Below the pieces are notes generated by a model that was given only the letters and a program-made list of their open reading frames with translations, was not told where the DNA came from and searched no databases. From contig DAOMOP010000021.1 in the NCBI GenBank assembly GCA_035444405.1, forward strand, positions 1 to 32,413: a stretch of DNA of 32,413 bases, given 5' to 3'. How positions within the stretch are numbered: position 1 is the first letter of the stretch; the number at the start of each line of letters is the position of its first letter. Source of the DNA: DAOMOP01 sp035444405. Its GTDB lineage: Bacteria > Pseudomonadota > Gammaproteobacteria > Burkholderiales > Rhodocyclaceae. Both the position numbers and the translations under genes were made by a program. Positions 8,196 through 16,277 of the stretch are shown in pieces.

Positions 8196-9353
8196 ATGCA
8201 CCCCACCGCCCACACCCTGCTCATCGAACCGCTGGACATGCTCATCCTGCGCGGCAACAAGCTCTTTGCCGACGCCAGCAGCCACGGCGAGGCGCTCATG
8301 CCGCCCTGGCCCTCGGTGGTCGCAGGCGCCTTGCGTAGCCGCATGCTCGCCGATGCCGGCATCGACCCCGCCGCGTTCGCGGAGGGCAAGGCCAAGCTCG
8401 AACCGGCACTGGCCGACAGCCTCGGCAGCGTAGAGCATCCCGGCACTTTCCGCATCTCCCACTTTGGTCTTGCGCGCAACACCGGCAATGACGACGCACC
8501 CGCGCTCGAAGCCCTGCTCCCCCTGCCCGCCGACCTCAACGTCGATCAGGACGGCCACGCCACCCCGCTGCAGCCTACCGGCCTGCATCCAGCGCTGGCG
8601 AGCAGCCACCCGCTGCCCCTCACCCCGGTGCTGCACCAACCCGAAGCCGGCAAGCCCAAGGGCGGGTTGTGGCTCACCGCCGCCGGCATCGCCGCCTGGC
8701 AGCACGGCGAACCGCTGGACAACGAACAGGGCCACTGGCTCGCCGCATCCGAGTTGTGGAAGGTTGATCAGCGGCTGGGTATCGCGCTCGAAGCCGGCAA
8801 GAACACCGCGGCCGAAGGTCAGCTCTATACCAGCGAGGCCATCGCGCTCAAGCCTGGCATCGCCTTCATCGCGCGCGTGCAGGGCGCCGATGGCGTATTA
8901 CCCGATAAGGGTTTGTTGCGCTTCGGCGGCGACGGTCGCGCTGCGCACGTGCGCCGTGCCGACTGCAAGCTGCCGATGGTCGACAGCGCCGAACTGGCCC
9001 GCGCCGGGCGCTTTCGCCTGCTGCTCACGAACCCCGGCCTTTTTCCGCAAGGCTGGCGTCTGCCCAGCATGGGCGACACGAAGGGCGACGGTCGCTGGCA
9101 TTTTCATGGCGCCTCGGCACGGCTGGCGTGCGCCGCCGTACCCCGGCTGGAAACCGTCTCCGGCTGGGATGTCGCCCATCGCCGGCCCAAGTCCGCACTG
9201 CGAGCCGTGCCTGCCGGCGGGGTATATTGGCTGGAAGACTTCCGGGGCGATCCGGGCGCTCTGGATGCGCTGCAGACCGATGGCCTGCCGCACCTGAACG
9301 CCACACGCCGCGCCGAAGGCTTCAACACCTGCCTGCTCGCGCACTGGAACTGA
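8196..9353 (+). CDS. cmr3: type III-B Cmr3 (Cas5-like) subunit
   Basis: A 385-residue protein starting 20 bp after cmr2 behind a GGAG at 8180-8183. The opening LLIEPLDMLILRGNKLF followed by PPWPSVVAGALRSRML is the Cmr3 signature; this region holds the crRNA 5' handle. FRISHFGLARN and a late RLPSMGDTKGDGRWHFHGA segment also fit. Cmr3 pairs with Cmr2 at the foot of the complex. The C-terminus ends normally at TGA, and the next gene begins 12 bp later but is not cmr4: a toxin-antitoxin pair intervenes. Confidence 0.9.
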   Translation: MHPTAHTLLIEPLDMLILRGNKLFADASSHGEALMPPWPSVVAGALRSRMLADAGIDPAAFAEGKAKLEPALADSLGSVEHPGTFRISHFGLARNTGNDDAPALEALLPLPADLNVDQDGHATPLQPTGLHPALASSHPLPLTPVLHQPEAGKPKGGLWLTAAGIAAWQHGEPLDNEQGHWLAASELWKVDQRLGIALEAGKNTAAEGQLYTSEAIALKPGIAFIARVQGADGVLPDKGLLRFGGDGRAAHVRRADCKLPMVDSAELARAGRFRLLLTNPGLFPQGWRLPSMGDTKGDGRWHFHGASARLACAAVPRLETVSGWDVAHRRPKSALRAVPAGGVYWLEDFRGDPGALDALQTDGLPHLNATRRAEGFNTCLLAHWN

Positions 9354-9365
9354 GGAGAAAGCATC

Positions 9366-9626
9366 ATGCAAGCCTACAAGTTCGAAGCCATCGTCCCCCC
9401 CGACCATCAACTGTCCATCTCACTGCCGGAGAGCTTTCCGGCAGGCGCAGCCGAAATCATCGTGCTGACCAAGGCAGAAACCCAGCCGGCCCCCACCGCC
9501 GAGGGCGCACCCGACAACCTGAAAGCGTTTTCCGCGTGGCTGAAACGGCAACCTGCCACACCACGCAGCCGCGAGGAGATCGACGCCCAGATCCGCGAGG
9601 AAAGGGAAAGCTGGGGGGACGCGTGA
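9366..9626 (+). CDS. VapB-like antitoxin inside the cmr operon
   Basis: An 86-residue acidic protein behind a strong GAGGAGAAA ribosome site. The N-terminal strand-rich part (YKFEAIVPPDHQLSISLPESF...EIIVLTKAE) is of the kind found in small antitoxins encoded before PIN toxins. The C-terminal part (AFSAWLKRQPATPRSREEIDAQIREERESW) is helical and charged and is likely to wrap the toxin. It lies 12 bp after cmr3, and its stop shares one base with the ATG of the PIN gene (TGATG), the usual two-gene arrangement. The family is not certain; the pairing is the main argument. Confidence 0.75.
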   Translation: MQAYKFEAIVPPDHQLSISLPESFPAGAAEIIVLTKAETQPAPTAEGAPDNLKAFSAWLKRQPATPRSREEIDAQIREERESWGDA

Positions 9627-10024
9627 TGCCCGGCCTCTATCTCGACAGTTGCGTCGTCATCTACTACGTCGAGCAACACCCGGATTACTTTGCGCGGGTG
9701 GATCAGCGCATCAACCAGGATGACTGCACGATCACGGTTTCCGACCTGACACGGCTCGAATGTCTGGTGCATCCCCTGCGCGCCGGTGACACCGTGCGCC
9801 TGACGCGTTTCGAGCACTTCTTCGCCGCTGCGGACCTGCAAACGGTCGCCTGCACGCGCGCAGTCTTCGACCGCGCCACCGAACTGCGCGCCCGCCTACG
9901 CCTTAAAACCCCGGACGCCCTGCATCTGGCCGCGGCCATCGAGGCCGGCTGCGAAGAGTTCTGGACCAACGACCACCGCCTGGACGCAGCCGCTGCCGGC
10001 CACCTGCGCACTGTCACCCTTTGA
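9626..10024 (+). CDS. VapC-like PIN-domain ribonuclease toxin inside the cmr operon
   Basis: A 132-residue PIN domain with the four expected acidic positions: Asp7 (YLDSCVVIYYVE), Glu45 (RLECLVHP), Asp97 (KTPDALHLAAA) and Asp116 (WTNDHRLD). Such toxins cleave tRNA or rRNA with a metal ion and are held in check by the upstream antitoxin. The length is normal and no active-site residue is lost. The pair sits between cmr3 and cmr4 in the same direction, with 12 bp before it and 21 bp after it, so it is probably co-transcribed with the interference genes. It could be a maintenance module for the locus or a dormancy output; the sequence does not decide. Confidence 0.9.
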   Translation: MPGLYLDSCVVIYYVEQHPDYFARVDQRINQDDCTITVSDLTRLECLVHPLRAGDTVRLTRFEHFFAAADLQTVACTRAVFDRATELRARLRLKTPDALHLAAAIEAGCEEFWTNDHRLDAAAAGHLRTVTL

Positions 10025-10045
10025 CCTGTATCGAGGAAAACCCCC

Positions 10046-10972
10046 ATGTTCCAAGCCCATGCTGCCCTGTTTCTGTATGCCACCAGCCCGGTCCACATGG
10101 GTGCGGGCCAGGCCTTCGGCCTCATCGACAACCCGATCGCCCGCGAACGCCATTGCGAACACCCGGTATTACCCGGCTCCGGCCTCAAGGGCGCAATGCG
10201 CCACCGCTTCCATGCGCTCCCCGACTGGCACGACGGTCGTCAGGGCGAAAAGCTGCTCGATCGCCTGTTTGGGCCGGAGTCGCAATCCGGCACCCTGCAC
10301 GCCGGGGCGATCAGCCTGGGCGACGCCCAGCTCGTCGCCTTCCCGGTGCGCTCGGTCAAGCAAGGCTATGTCTATGCCGCCAGCGCCCACGCACTGGCGC
10401 GCGCCGCCCGGCTCCTCGACCAACTTGGCATCGCCGGCGTGCCCGCCATCCCCACCGCGCCGACTGCCGGCAGCGCCTGCGTCGCCAACTGCGACCTGCT
10501 CACCGACGGCAAGCTGCACTTGGAAGCCTTCGAATACCGCAACGACCCCGCCCAAGCCGACGCACTGGCCGCAGTGGCGCGCTGGCTGGCTGACCACGCC
10601 CTGCCCAAAGGCGAGGCCCACGCCTTCTTCCGCGAAAAATTCACCCGGGACTTGGTGCTGCTCGCCGACGAGGATTTCAACTGGTTCACCAGGAACGCCA
10701 CCGTCGTCGAACCGCATGTGCGCATCGACAACACCACTGGCAGCGCCAGCGAAGGCGGGCTGTTCTACACCGAGAACCTGCCGCCCGAATCCCTGATGCT
10801 GGGCAGCCTGATGGCCAGCCACGAGCGCAGCGGCAAGGGCGATCTGGACGCGCGCGCCGTGCTCGCCCAGGTCACCGGCGCCATCGACGGTCAGTTGCTG
10901 CAGGTCGGCGGCGATGCGACGACCGGGCGCGGCCTGGTTGCCGCACGCGTGCTCAATGGCACCAGCAAGTAA
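10046..10972 (+). CDS. cmr4: type III-B Cmr4 (Cas7) backbone subunit with target-RNA cleavage site
   Basis: A 308-residue RAMP protein behind CGAGGAAAA. The N-terminal LFLYATSPVHMGAGQAFGLIDNPIARE carries Asp28, which matches the catalytic Asp of Cmr4 that cuts bound target RNA every six bases. HPVLPGSGLKGAMRH is the glycine-rich segment that packs on the crRNA. AISLGDAQLVAFPVRS, GGLFYTENLPPESLM and a final GGDATTGRGLV loop are all family-typical. Several copies line the crRNA in the complex. The catalytic Asp is intact, so RNA cleavage should be functional. Confidence 0.94.
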   Translation: MFQAHAALFLYATSPVHMGAGQAFGLIDNPIARERHCEHPVLPGSGLKGAMRHRFHALPDWHDGRQGEKLLDRLFGPESQSGTLHAGAISLGDAQLVAFPVRSVKQGYVYAASAHALARAARLLDQLGIAGVPAIPTAPTAGSACVANCDLLTDGKLHLEAFEYRNDPAQADALAAVARWLADHALPKGEAHAFFREKFTRDLVLLADEDFNWFTRNATVVEPHVRIDNTTGSASEGGLFYTENLPPESLMLGSLMASHERSGKGDLDARAVLAQVTGAIDGQLLQVGGDATTGRGLVAARVLNGTSK

Positions 10973-10985
10973 TCGGAGAACATGC

Positions 10986-11396
10986 ATGAGCACCATCACC
11001 CTCAGGGACAAGACGGCATCCGGCGACAATCCCGCCTCCCCGGTCACCCAGGAACAGCAACGCGCGCAATTTGCGTGGCAGTGCGCGCTGGAAGGAACCC
11101 AAGTGGGTGGCGACGAGTATCGCAACCTGGCCAAGGCTGCACCGGCACTGATCATGAACAACGGCCTCATGCAGACGCTGGCCTTCTATCAGGACAAGGG
11201 CAAACCGCATCACCTCACCCTGGCGGCTCAACTGCGCCGCTGGATCATGCAGCGCGCCGGCGGCAACGGCCAGGACCCTGGCTTCAAACAGATGATGGAG
11301 GTACTGCTGCGCGCCCAGCCCGACCAATACCGCCAGGCCACCGACGAAGCCCTGTTGATCCTGCGCTGGATTCGCCAGTTCGCCGCGGCACTGTGA
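10986..11396 (+). CDS. cmr5: type III-B Cmr5 (Cas11) small subunit
   Basis: A 136-residue, mostly helical protein. I use the ATG at 10986, which has GGAG at a good distance; an ATG four bases earlier is in another frame. QEQQRAQFAWQCAL, NLAKAAPALIMNNGLMQTLAFYQDKG and TDEALLILRWIRQFAAAL match Cmr5, including the Pro-Ala-Leu-Ile-x-x-Asn-Gly-Leu turn. It forms the belly filament beside Cmr4 and contacts the target strand. It lies 13 bp after cmr4 and 10 bp before cmr6. Confidence 0.9.
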   Translation: MSTITLRDKTASGDNPASPVTQEQQRAQFAWQCALEGTQVGGDEYRNLAKAAPALIMNNGLMQTLAFYQDKGKPHHLTLAAQLRRWIMQRAGGNGQDPGFKQMMEVLLRAQPDQYRQATDEALLILRWIRQFAAAL

Positions 11397-11406
11397 GGGC
11401 ATCGCG

Positions 11407-12606
11407 ATGACCTACGCACTCCCCGACTACCTCGGCAAGCACAGCCACTTCGACGACTGCCCACCCGGTCACCGCTTCGGGCTGTATTTCGACGGCTGGC
11501 AGGGCGATTTTTCCGCCCCTCGGGACGGCAAGACCGCCCTGTTCCGCCCGATTGTCAATAGTCTGCCTACGCACAGCCGCAGTGCGCTCAAGGCCATCCG
11601 TGTACGCCAGCAGGCACTCGCGAGTGATCTTGGCGACATCATCCTGATTCACCCCGCCCGCCTCAGCGCACCGCTTGCCACCGGGCTGGGCAACGAACAC
11701 CCGTTGGAAAACGGTTTCGCCTTCCTCAACCCGCACGGCCTGCCCTATCTGGCCGGCAGTGGGGTCAAGGGCGTCATCCGCCGTGCTGCAGAAGAGCTGG
11801 AAACAGGCGAATGGGGTGGCAAGGCCGGCTGGAACGCTGACGCCATCCGCATTCTGTTCGGCCCCGGCGAGGAAGACCCCGAACGCGATACCCACGCCCG
11901 CCGTGGCGCGCTGATGTTTTGGGACCTCTTTTTCCAGCCCGCCAGCGACAAGGACCCACTGCTGGCGATGGAAATAATGACCCCGCACCATCGCGACTAC
12001 CTGCAGGGCACAGGCAGCCCACACGCCAACGAACAGCCTAACCCCATCCCCTTCCTCGCCGTGCGGCCGGGCTGCGAATGCACGCTTTACGTGCAGTGCA
12101 ACCCTGCGCTGATTCCGCCCGAGGCCGCTGCGCTGCGCACGGACTGGCACGCCCTGGTCGGGGCCGCGATCGAACACGCCGGACAATGGCTGGGCTTTGG
12201 TGCCAAAACCGCTGCAGGCTACGGGCGCCTCGGGCAGGACGCGGCGCTGCGCAAGAAACTCGCCGACGAAGCGGCCGAACGCGCCGCCCAGGCCGAACGC
12301 GAAGCCGCACTCGCCAACCTGTCCGCCGAAGGCAAGGCGATCGCCGAATTCGTCGAAGCCTGCGAAAGCCGTTCGCAATCCGGCCGCAAGGACCCCTGCA
12401 ACCCCGGCAGCGGCCTGTATGCCGAAGCCAACCGCTTGAGCAAGGCGGCGCTCGCCGACGATAGCGGCTGGAGCGCGGAAGACCGGGCGCGGCTGGCGGA
12501 CGTCCTCACCGAATGGCTGCCCAAGGTCGTCGACAAGCTCGACCGCAAGGACGAATGGAAAAGCGCGGCCAAGCGACTCGGACTGAACCGGTTGCGCGGC
12601 TTCTGA
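11407..12606 (+). CDS. cmr6: type III-B Cmr6 (Cas7-like) subunit with long C-terminal extension
   Basis: A 399-residue protein. The RAMP core runs to about residue 276: LFRPIVNSLPTHS, ARLSAPLATGLGNEHPLENGFAF, LPYLAGSGVKGVIRRAAEE, and a closing Gly-rich loop GFGAKTAAGYGRLG at residues 263-276. Cmr6 sits next to Cmr1 at the 3' end of the crRNA. The remaining ~120 residues are an addition: an Ala/Glu/Arg-rich predicted coiled coil (~278-305), then a small helical region ending in KRLGLNRLRGF. Many Cmr6 proteins end near the Gly loop, so this tail may make an extra contact in the complex. Confidence 0.9.
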   Translation: MTYALPDYLGKHSHFDDCPPGHRFGLYFDGWQGDFSAPRDGKTALFRPIVNSLPTHSRSALKAIRVRQQALASDLGDIILIHPARLSAPLATGLGNEHPLENGFAFLNPHGLPYLAGSGVKGVIRRAAEELETGEWGGKAGWNADAIRILFGPGEEDPERDTHARRGALMFWDLFFQPASDKDPLLAMEIMTPHHRDYLQGTGSPHANEQPNPIPFLAVRPGCECTLYVQCNPALIPPEAAALRTDWHALVGAAIEHAGQWLGFGAKTAAGYGRLGQDAALRKKLADEAAERAAQAEREAALANLSAEGKAIAEFVEACESRSQSGRKDPCNPGSGLYAEANRLSKAALADDSGWSAEDRARLADVLTEWLPKVVDKLDRKDEWKSAAKRLGLNRLRGF

Positions 12607-12621
12607 CGCAAGGCTGGATCG

Positions 12622-14802
12622 ATGAACATCCTCGTCTGCACGCTCGGCGCGAGCTGGGCCGTGATTCCCGAGATCTTCGGCTTCGTTGCGCCCGGCCATC
12701 TCGATCTGTACGCCTGCCACCCTGGGCGTGCGCGACTCGCGGCGCTGCGTGCCGAGCACGCCTTGCAGCCGCCGGACGAGATATGGCTGTGCACCACCGG
12801 TGGCCGGCAGACCGCCGAGGCGCTCGGCAAGGTCAGGGCCTGGTGGTCGCTGATCGGCGCACCGCTGCCGCTGCGCGTGTGGATCGCCCGGGACAGCGAC
12901 CAGCTCGCCGGCGAGAACGAGTGCCGGCACCTGCGCGAGCTCAGCTTCCGGGTCGTCCTGCACGCCGCGCAGCGCTGCGGTCCCGAAGGCCAGCTCCTGC
13001 TTTCGCTGGCCGGCGGCCGCAAGACGATGAGTGCCGACTTGCAAGCCGCAGGGCAGGCGTTCGGCGCGCATGCCTGCCTTCATGTGGTGGGACCGGATCC
13101 GCTTCCCGACGCCATCGCCCGGCAGGCCAGCCCCGCGCGTTTCGCCCAGCCCCTTCCGCCCGAGCTGGCCGGCGCTGTCGCGCCACTGGTGGCCGGCCGC
13201 GGCTACCGGTCCGAGCTGCTCGACATCGAGATCGACGGCATCACCATCGACGGCGCGCATTTTCCGCTGCCCCTCGCCCCCGCGCAGATGGTCGGCGCCG
13301 AGGCGTCGATGGCCGATGCCGTCGCCTGGCCTCGCCCTTTGGTCGGCGAGCGTTGGCTGACGACCGAGCTCGACCGGCGCGAACGCGAGAGCGGCCGACT
13401 GCTCGGCAACTTTCTCGCCACCCTCGCCGAACGCGAGCACCACGAGAACTGGCACAGCCTGTACCGGCTGCCACCGCGCATCATCGACCATCTGCAACGC
13501 ACCGAAGTCGGCGAAGCGGACCTGCCGCTTCTCGCGCGACTGCCCAAGGCCGACCTGCATCGGCACATCGGCGGCTGTCTCGGCCTCGACGCGCAGATCG
13601 CGGTCGGCCACGCGGTGTGGGACGACTCGCCCGCCGCCGCACGGGCGCAAGCTCTCGCTGCGGTTGCAGAATTGATCGCCGCCGCCGAGCGCCGGGAGGA
13701 TTGGCCGGGCGACTGGCCGGCCCGCCATCTGTCGAAGCAACTGCCGCCCGAAGAGCGTGCGCGGCGCTGTGCAGCCCTGCTCGTGCACTGCCCGCCGTCG
13801 GCGCTCGAGCATGTGCTGTACCGCGCATGCGGGCCGCGCATCGCGCTCAAGTCGCGCTCGCCGCTCGGCTTCAGCGCCTACGAGCGCCCCGGTGAGCTCA
13901 CCGGCTCGGCCATCCTGACGCATCCGGCGGCGCTCGCGCCGTATGCGCGCGCACTCGTCGCCCAGGCGCACACCGAAGGGCTCGCCTACGTCGAGCTGCG
14001 CGGCAGCCCCCACAAGTATCGCCCGGCGGCCCCCGCCCGCTTCGTCGCCGAGCTCCGCGACGAACTCGCGCGCGCCGGGGCGCGTGTCGGTGCAGCCGAC
14101 ACGTCGGCATCCGGTCATGGTGCGCAAGCGCCGCGTTTTGCATTGACCTGGATTCTCGATCGCCGCCAGCGCGAACGCCTGGGCGACATCGTCGCCCATG
14201 CCGTGTCCGCCCGTGCCGAGCACCCGGATTTCCTCGTCGGGCTGGATCTGGCCGGTGACGAAGGCACGCAGGCGCCCGAAGCACTCCGTGCACATTTTCT
14301 GCCCGCGTTCCGCGAATGCCTGCGCATCACCATCCATGCCGGCGAAGGTGAGCGGGCCGAGAACATCTGGCAGGCCGCCTACCACCTCCACGCCGACCGC
14401 ATCGGCCACGGCCTGAGCCTTGCGGACAACCCGCGCTTGCGCGACCGCTTCCGCGACCGCGACATCTGCATCGAGCTCTGCCCGACCTCGAATATCGAGG
14501 TCGTCGGCTACCACGACCCGAACAGGCCCGACACCGAAGGGCTGCCCAAATATCCGATCCGGTCGTTTCTGGAGCACGGCGTGCCGGTCAGCATCTGCAC
14601 CGACAACCCGGGCATCTCGCGCACCACGCTCGGCGACGAAATCCTCACTGCCGCACGCATCGGCGGCGGACTCTCGCTCTGGGAAACGCTTGCGCTGATC
14701 AAGCAGGGGATCACGCATGCCTTCGTCTCGGCCGCCGAGCGCGAAGCGCTGCTCAAGCGTGCCGATGGACTCATTTACACGCTGTTCGCCACCCCCTTAT
14801 GA
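12622..14802 (+). CDS. cad1: Cad1-type CARF-adenosine deaminase (cOA-activated ATP to ITP deaminase)
   Basis: A 726-residue two-domain protein. Residues ~1-190 are a CARF domain with LLSLAGGRKTMSADLQ (Gly131-Gly132-Arg133-Lys134), almost the same motif as in the CARF protein at 2801. After a linker (~190-300), residues ~305-726 are a full adenosine deaminase barrel. The zinc ligands are His313 and His315 (KADLHRHIGG), His572 with the proton-donor Glu575 (IHAGEGE), His596 (RIGHGL) and Asp661 (CTDNPGIS), followed by TTLGDE. Every key residue is present, so catalysis is expected. Proteins of this build (Cad1) are known to bind cyclic oligoadenylate and convert ATP to ITP, halting growth or phage replication. 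The last four bases overlap csx16 (ATGA), coupling effector and signal breaker. Confidence 0.93.
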   Translation: MNILVCTLGASWAVIPEIFGFVAPGHLDLYACHPGRARLAALRAEHALQPPDEIWLCTTGGRQTAEALGKVRAWWSLIGAPLPLRVWIARDSDQLAGENECRHLRELSFRVVLHAAQRCGPEGQLLLSLAGGRKTMSADLQAAGQAFGAHACLHVVGPDPLPDAIARQASPARFAQPLPPELAGAVAPLVAGRGYRSELLDIEIDGITIDGAHFPLPLAPAQMVGAEASMADAVAWPRPLVGERWLTTELDRRERESGRLLGNFLATLAEREHHENWHSLYRLPPRIIDHLQRTEVGEADLPLLARLPKADLHRHIGGCLGLDAQIAVGHAVWDDSPAAARAQALAAVAELIAAAERREDWPGDWPARHLSKQLPPEERARRCAALLVHCPPSALEHVLYRACGPRIALKSRSPLGFSAYERPGELTGSAILTHPAALAPYARALVAQAHTEGLAYVELRGSPHKYRPAAPARFVAELRDELARAGARVGAADTSASGHGAQAPRFALTWILDRRQRERLGDIVAHAVSARAEHPDFLVGLDLAGDEGTQAPEALRAHFLPAFRECLRITIHAGEGERAENIWQAAYHLHADRIGHGLSLADNPRLRDRFRDRDICIELCPTSNIEVVGYHDPNRPDTEGLPKYPIRSFLEHGVPVSICTDNPGISRTTLGDEILTAARIGGGLSLWETLALIKQGITHAFVSAAEREALLKRADGLIYTLFATPL

Positions 14803-15095
14803 CCACCTGGTTCGTCACCCGCCATCCCGGCGCCATCGAATGGGCGCGGCGCAAAGGCCTGCACATCGATCGGCTGATCCCCCACCTCGCGCCCGACGCG
14901 ATCGCGCCCGGCGATACGGTGATCGGAATCCTGCCGTTGCATCTGGCCGCGAGCGTCTGCGAGCGCGGCGCGCGTTACCTGAGCCTCGCGCTCGATCTTC
15001 CGCCCGACGCACGCGGGCGCGAACTGTCCGCCGACGAGCTGGAAGCCTGCGGCGCGCGGCTCGAGGCGTACGACGTCACGCGCATCGCTCCCTGA
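14799..15095 (+). CDS. csx16: Csx16-family ring nuclease
   Basis: A 98-residue protein of the Csx16 (VVA1548) family: MTTWFVTRHPGAIEWARRKG, then GDTVIGILPLHLAASVCERGARYLSLALDLP and RGRELSADELEACGARLEAYDV, matching the family nearly end to end. Members break down cyclic tetra-adenylate and so switch off the CRISPR alarm. It starts inside the stop of the deaminase gene (ATGA), so both are likely made together, with the brake tied to the effector. Its presence suggests that cA4 is a main signal here; that is inference. Confidence 0.9.
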   Translation: MTTWFVTRHPGAIEWARRKGLHIDRLIPHLAPDAIAPGDTVIGILPLHLAASVCERGARYLSLALDLPPDARGRELSADELEACGARLEAYDVTRIAP

Positions 15096-15133
15096 ACCCA
15101 GGGCACAACCCAACTGTCTCCCCCGCCGACACC

Positions 15134-16273
15134 ATGCCCCGCCCCACCCGCCACCTCTGCATCGCCACCGGCCAGAACCTGGCGAACCTGATTCCCGCGC
15201 TCCAGCTCGGTGCCACCGAGGTCATGATCCTCGAAACGCCCGCGATGCGCGACGCCGCGACCAACCTCAAGCGAGCGCTCGAAGCGCGCGCCATTGCCTG
15301 CCGGCGCATGCGCTTCGACGACGCCACGCCCGAAGCCATCCGCGCGAGCGCCGAAGCGATCGCACTGGAGCTCGGCAGCGAGCCGCTCGTGTTCAACGCC
15401 ACCGGCGGCCACAAGCTGATGACGCTGGCGCTGGCCGCAAACTTCGAGGCCCTCGCCGACGACCTGCACCTCGTCTATGCCGAAACCCGGCACGACCGGC
15501 TCGACTGGCTAAAACCCACGCCGACCACCGAGCCAATGACCAACACCCTCGGCATCGACGACATCCTGCGCGCGCAAGGCTATCGGCGCACCGCCGACAG
15601 CAACCGGGACGCCTTCTGGCAAGCCGAAGCCGACGCCCGCGCCAGCCTCACCCGCAGCATGGGCGACAACGCCGAACGCTATGAACGCTTCTTCGGCACG
15701 CTCAACCGCCTTGCCGATTTCGCGCTCGGCGACGACGAGCGCTTCGTGCCCCGCCAGGAGTTCGACTACGCCCCCGGCGGCAGCAATGCGGAGCTCCTGC
15801 GCGAAGCCCGCCGGCTCGGACTGGTGCGGTGGGCCGATGACGACAACGCGGTGACCTTTTCATCGCGCGAAGCGGCGGCCTATTTTCGCGGCGGCTGGCT
15901 GGAGGAATACGTCTGGCACAAGCTGCGCGGGCTGCGCCCCCACGACTGGGTGGTCAACCTCAAGACCTGCTCGTACGCCACCAACGTCGAAAACGAATGC
16001 GACGCCGTCGCCGCGCACCGCAACCGGCTGCTGATCATCGAATGCAAGACCTCCGGATTCGGCAGGAACGAAGCGCGTGACGTCGGCTACATCTACAAGC
16101 TCGCCCAGCTCGGCGACCAGATCGGCGGGTCGATGTGCCAGAAACTGCTGCTGTCGGCCCGCCCGATCAATGACGACGTGCGCCAGCGCGCCCGCGACTA
16201 CCGGGTCGACATCCTCGCCGCCGCCGAAGTGCGCCAACTGGTCGATTACGTCAGACGCTGGATGCAAGGCTGA
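15134..16273 (+). CDS. can2: Can2/Card1-type CARF nuclease (PD-(D/E)XK)
   Basis: A 379-residue protein starting at the ATG at 15134; earlier in-frame codons lie within csx16 and are not used. The N-terminal CARF domain has HLCIATGQNLANLIPAL and the ligand motif FNATGGHKLMTLAL. A middle helical part follows, then a restriction-like nuclease: WLEEYVWHKL, ECDAVAAH with Asp290, and LLIIECKT with Glu303-x-Lys305. The length fits the Card1/Can2 family (about 375 residues). These enzymes are dimers that cut DNA, and in some cases RNA, once cyclic tetra-adenylate is bound. No strong ribosome site is seen before the start. With the deaminase upstream, it gives the locus two different outputs from one second messenger. 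Confidence 0.92.
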   Translation: MPRPTRHLCIATGQNLANLIPALQLGATEVMILETPAMRDAATNLKRALEARAIACRRMRFDDATPEAIRASAEAIALELGSEPLVFNATGGHKLMTLALAANFEALADDLHLVYAETRHDRLDWLKPTPTTEPMTNTLGIDDILRAQGYRRTADSNRDAFWQAEADARASLTRSMGDNAERYERFFGTLNRLADFALGDDERFVPRQEFDYAPGGSNAELLREARRLGLVRWADDDNAVTFSSREAAAYFRGGWLEEYVWHKLRGLRPHDWVVNLKTCSYATNVENECDAVAAHRNRLLIIECKTSGFGRNEARDVGYIYKLAQLGDQIGGSMCQKLLLSARPINDDVRQRARDYRVDILAAAEVRQLVDYVRRWMQG

Positions 16274-16277
16274 ACCC

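Noticed and set aside
11284..14718. Minus-strand open frame of over 1,100 codons opposite cmr6 and the deaminase gene
   Set aside because: A high-GC shadow of well-supported genes on the plus strand. No recognisable domain and no ribosome site.
14717..15133. Upstream in-frame extension of can2
   Set aside because: It overlaps the deaminase gene and csx16 out of frame, and the CARF domain begins right after the ATG at 15134.
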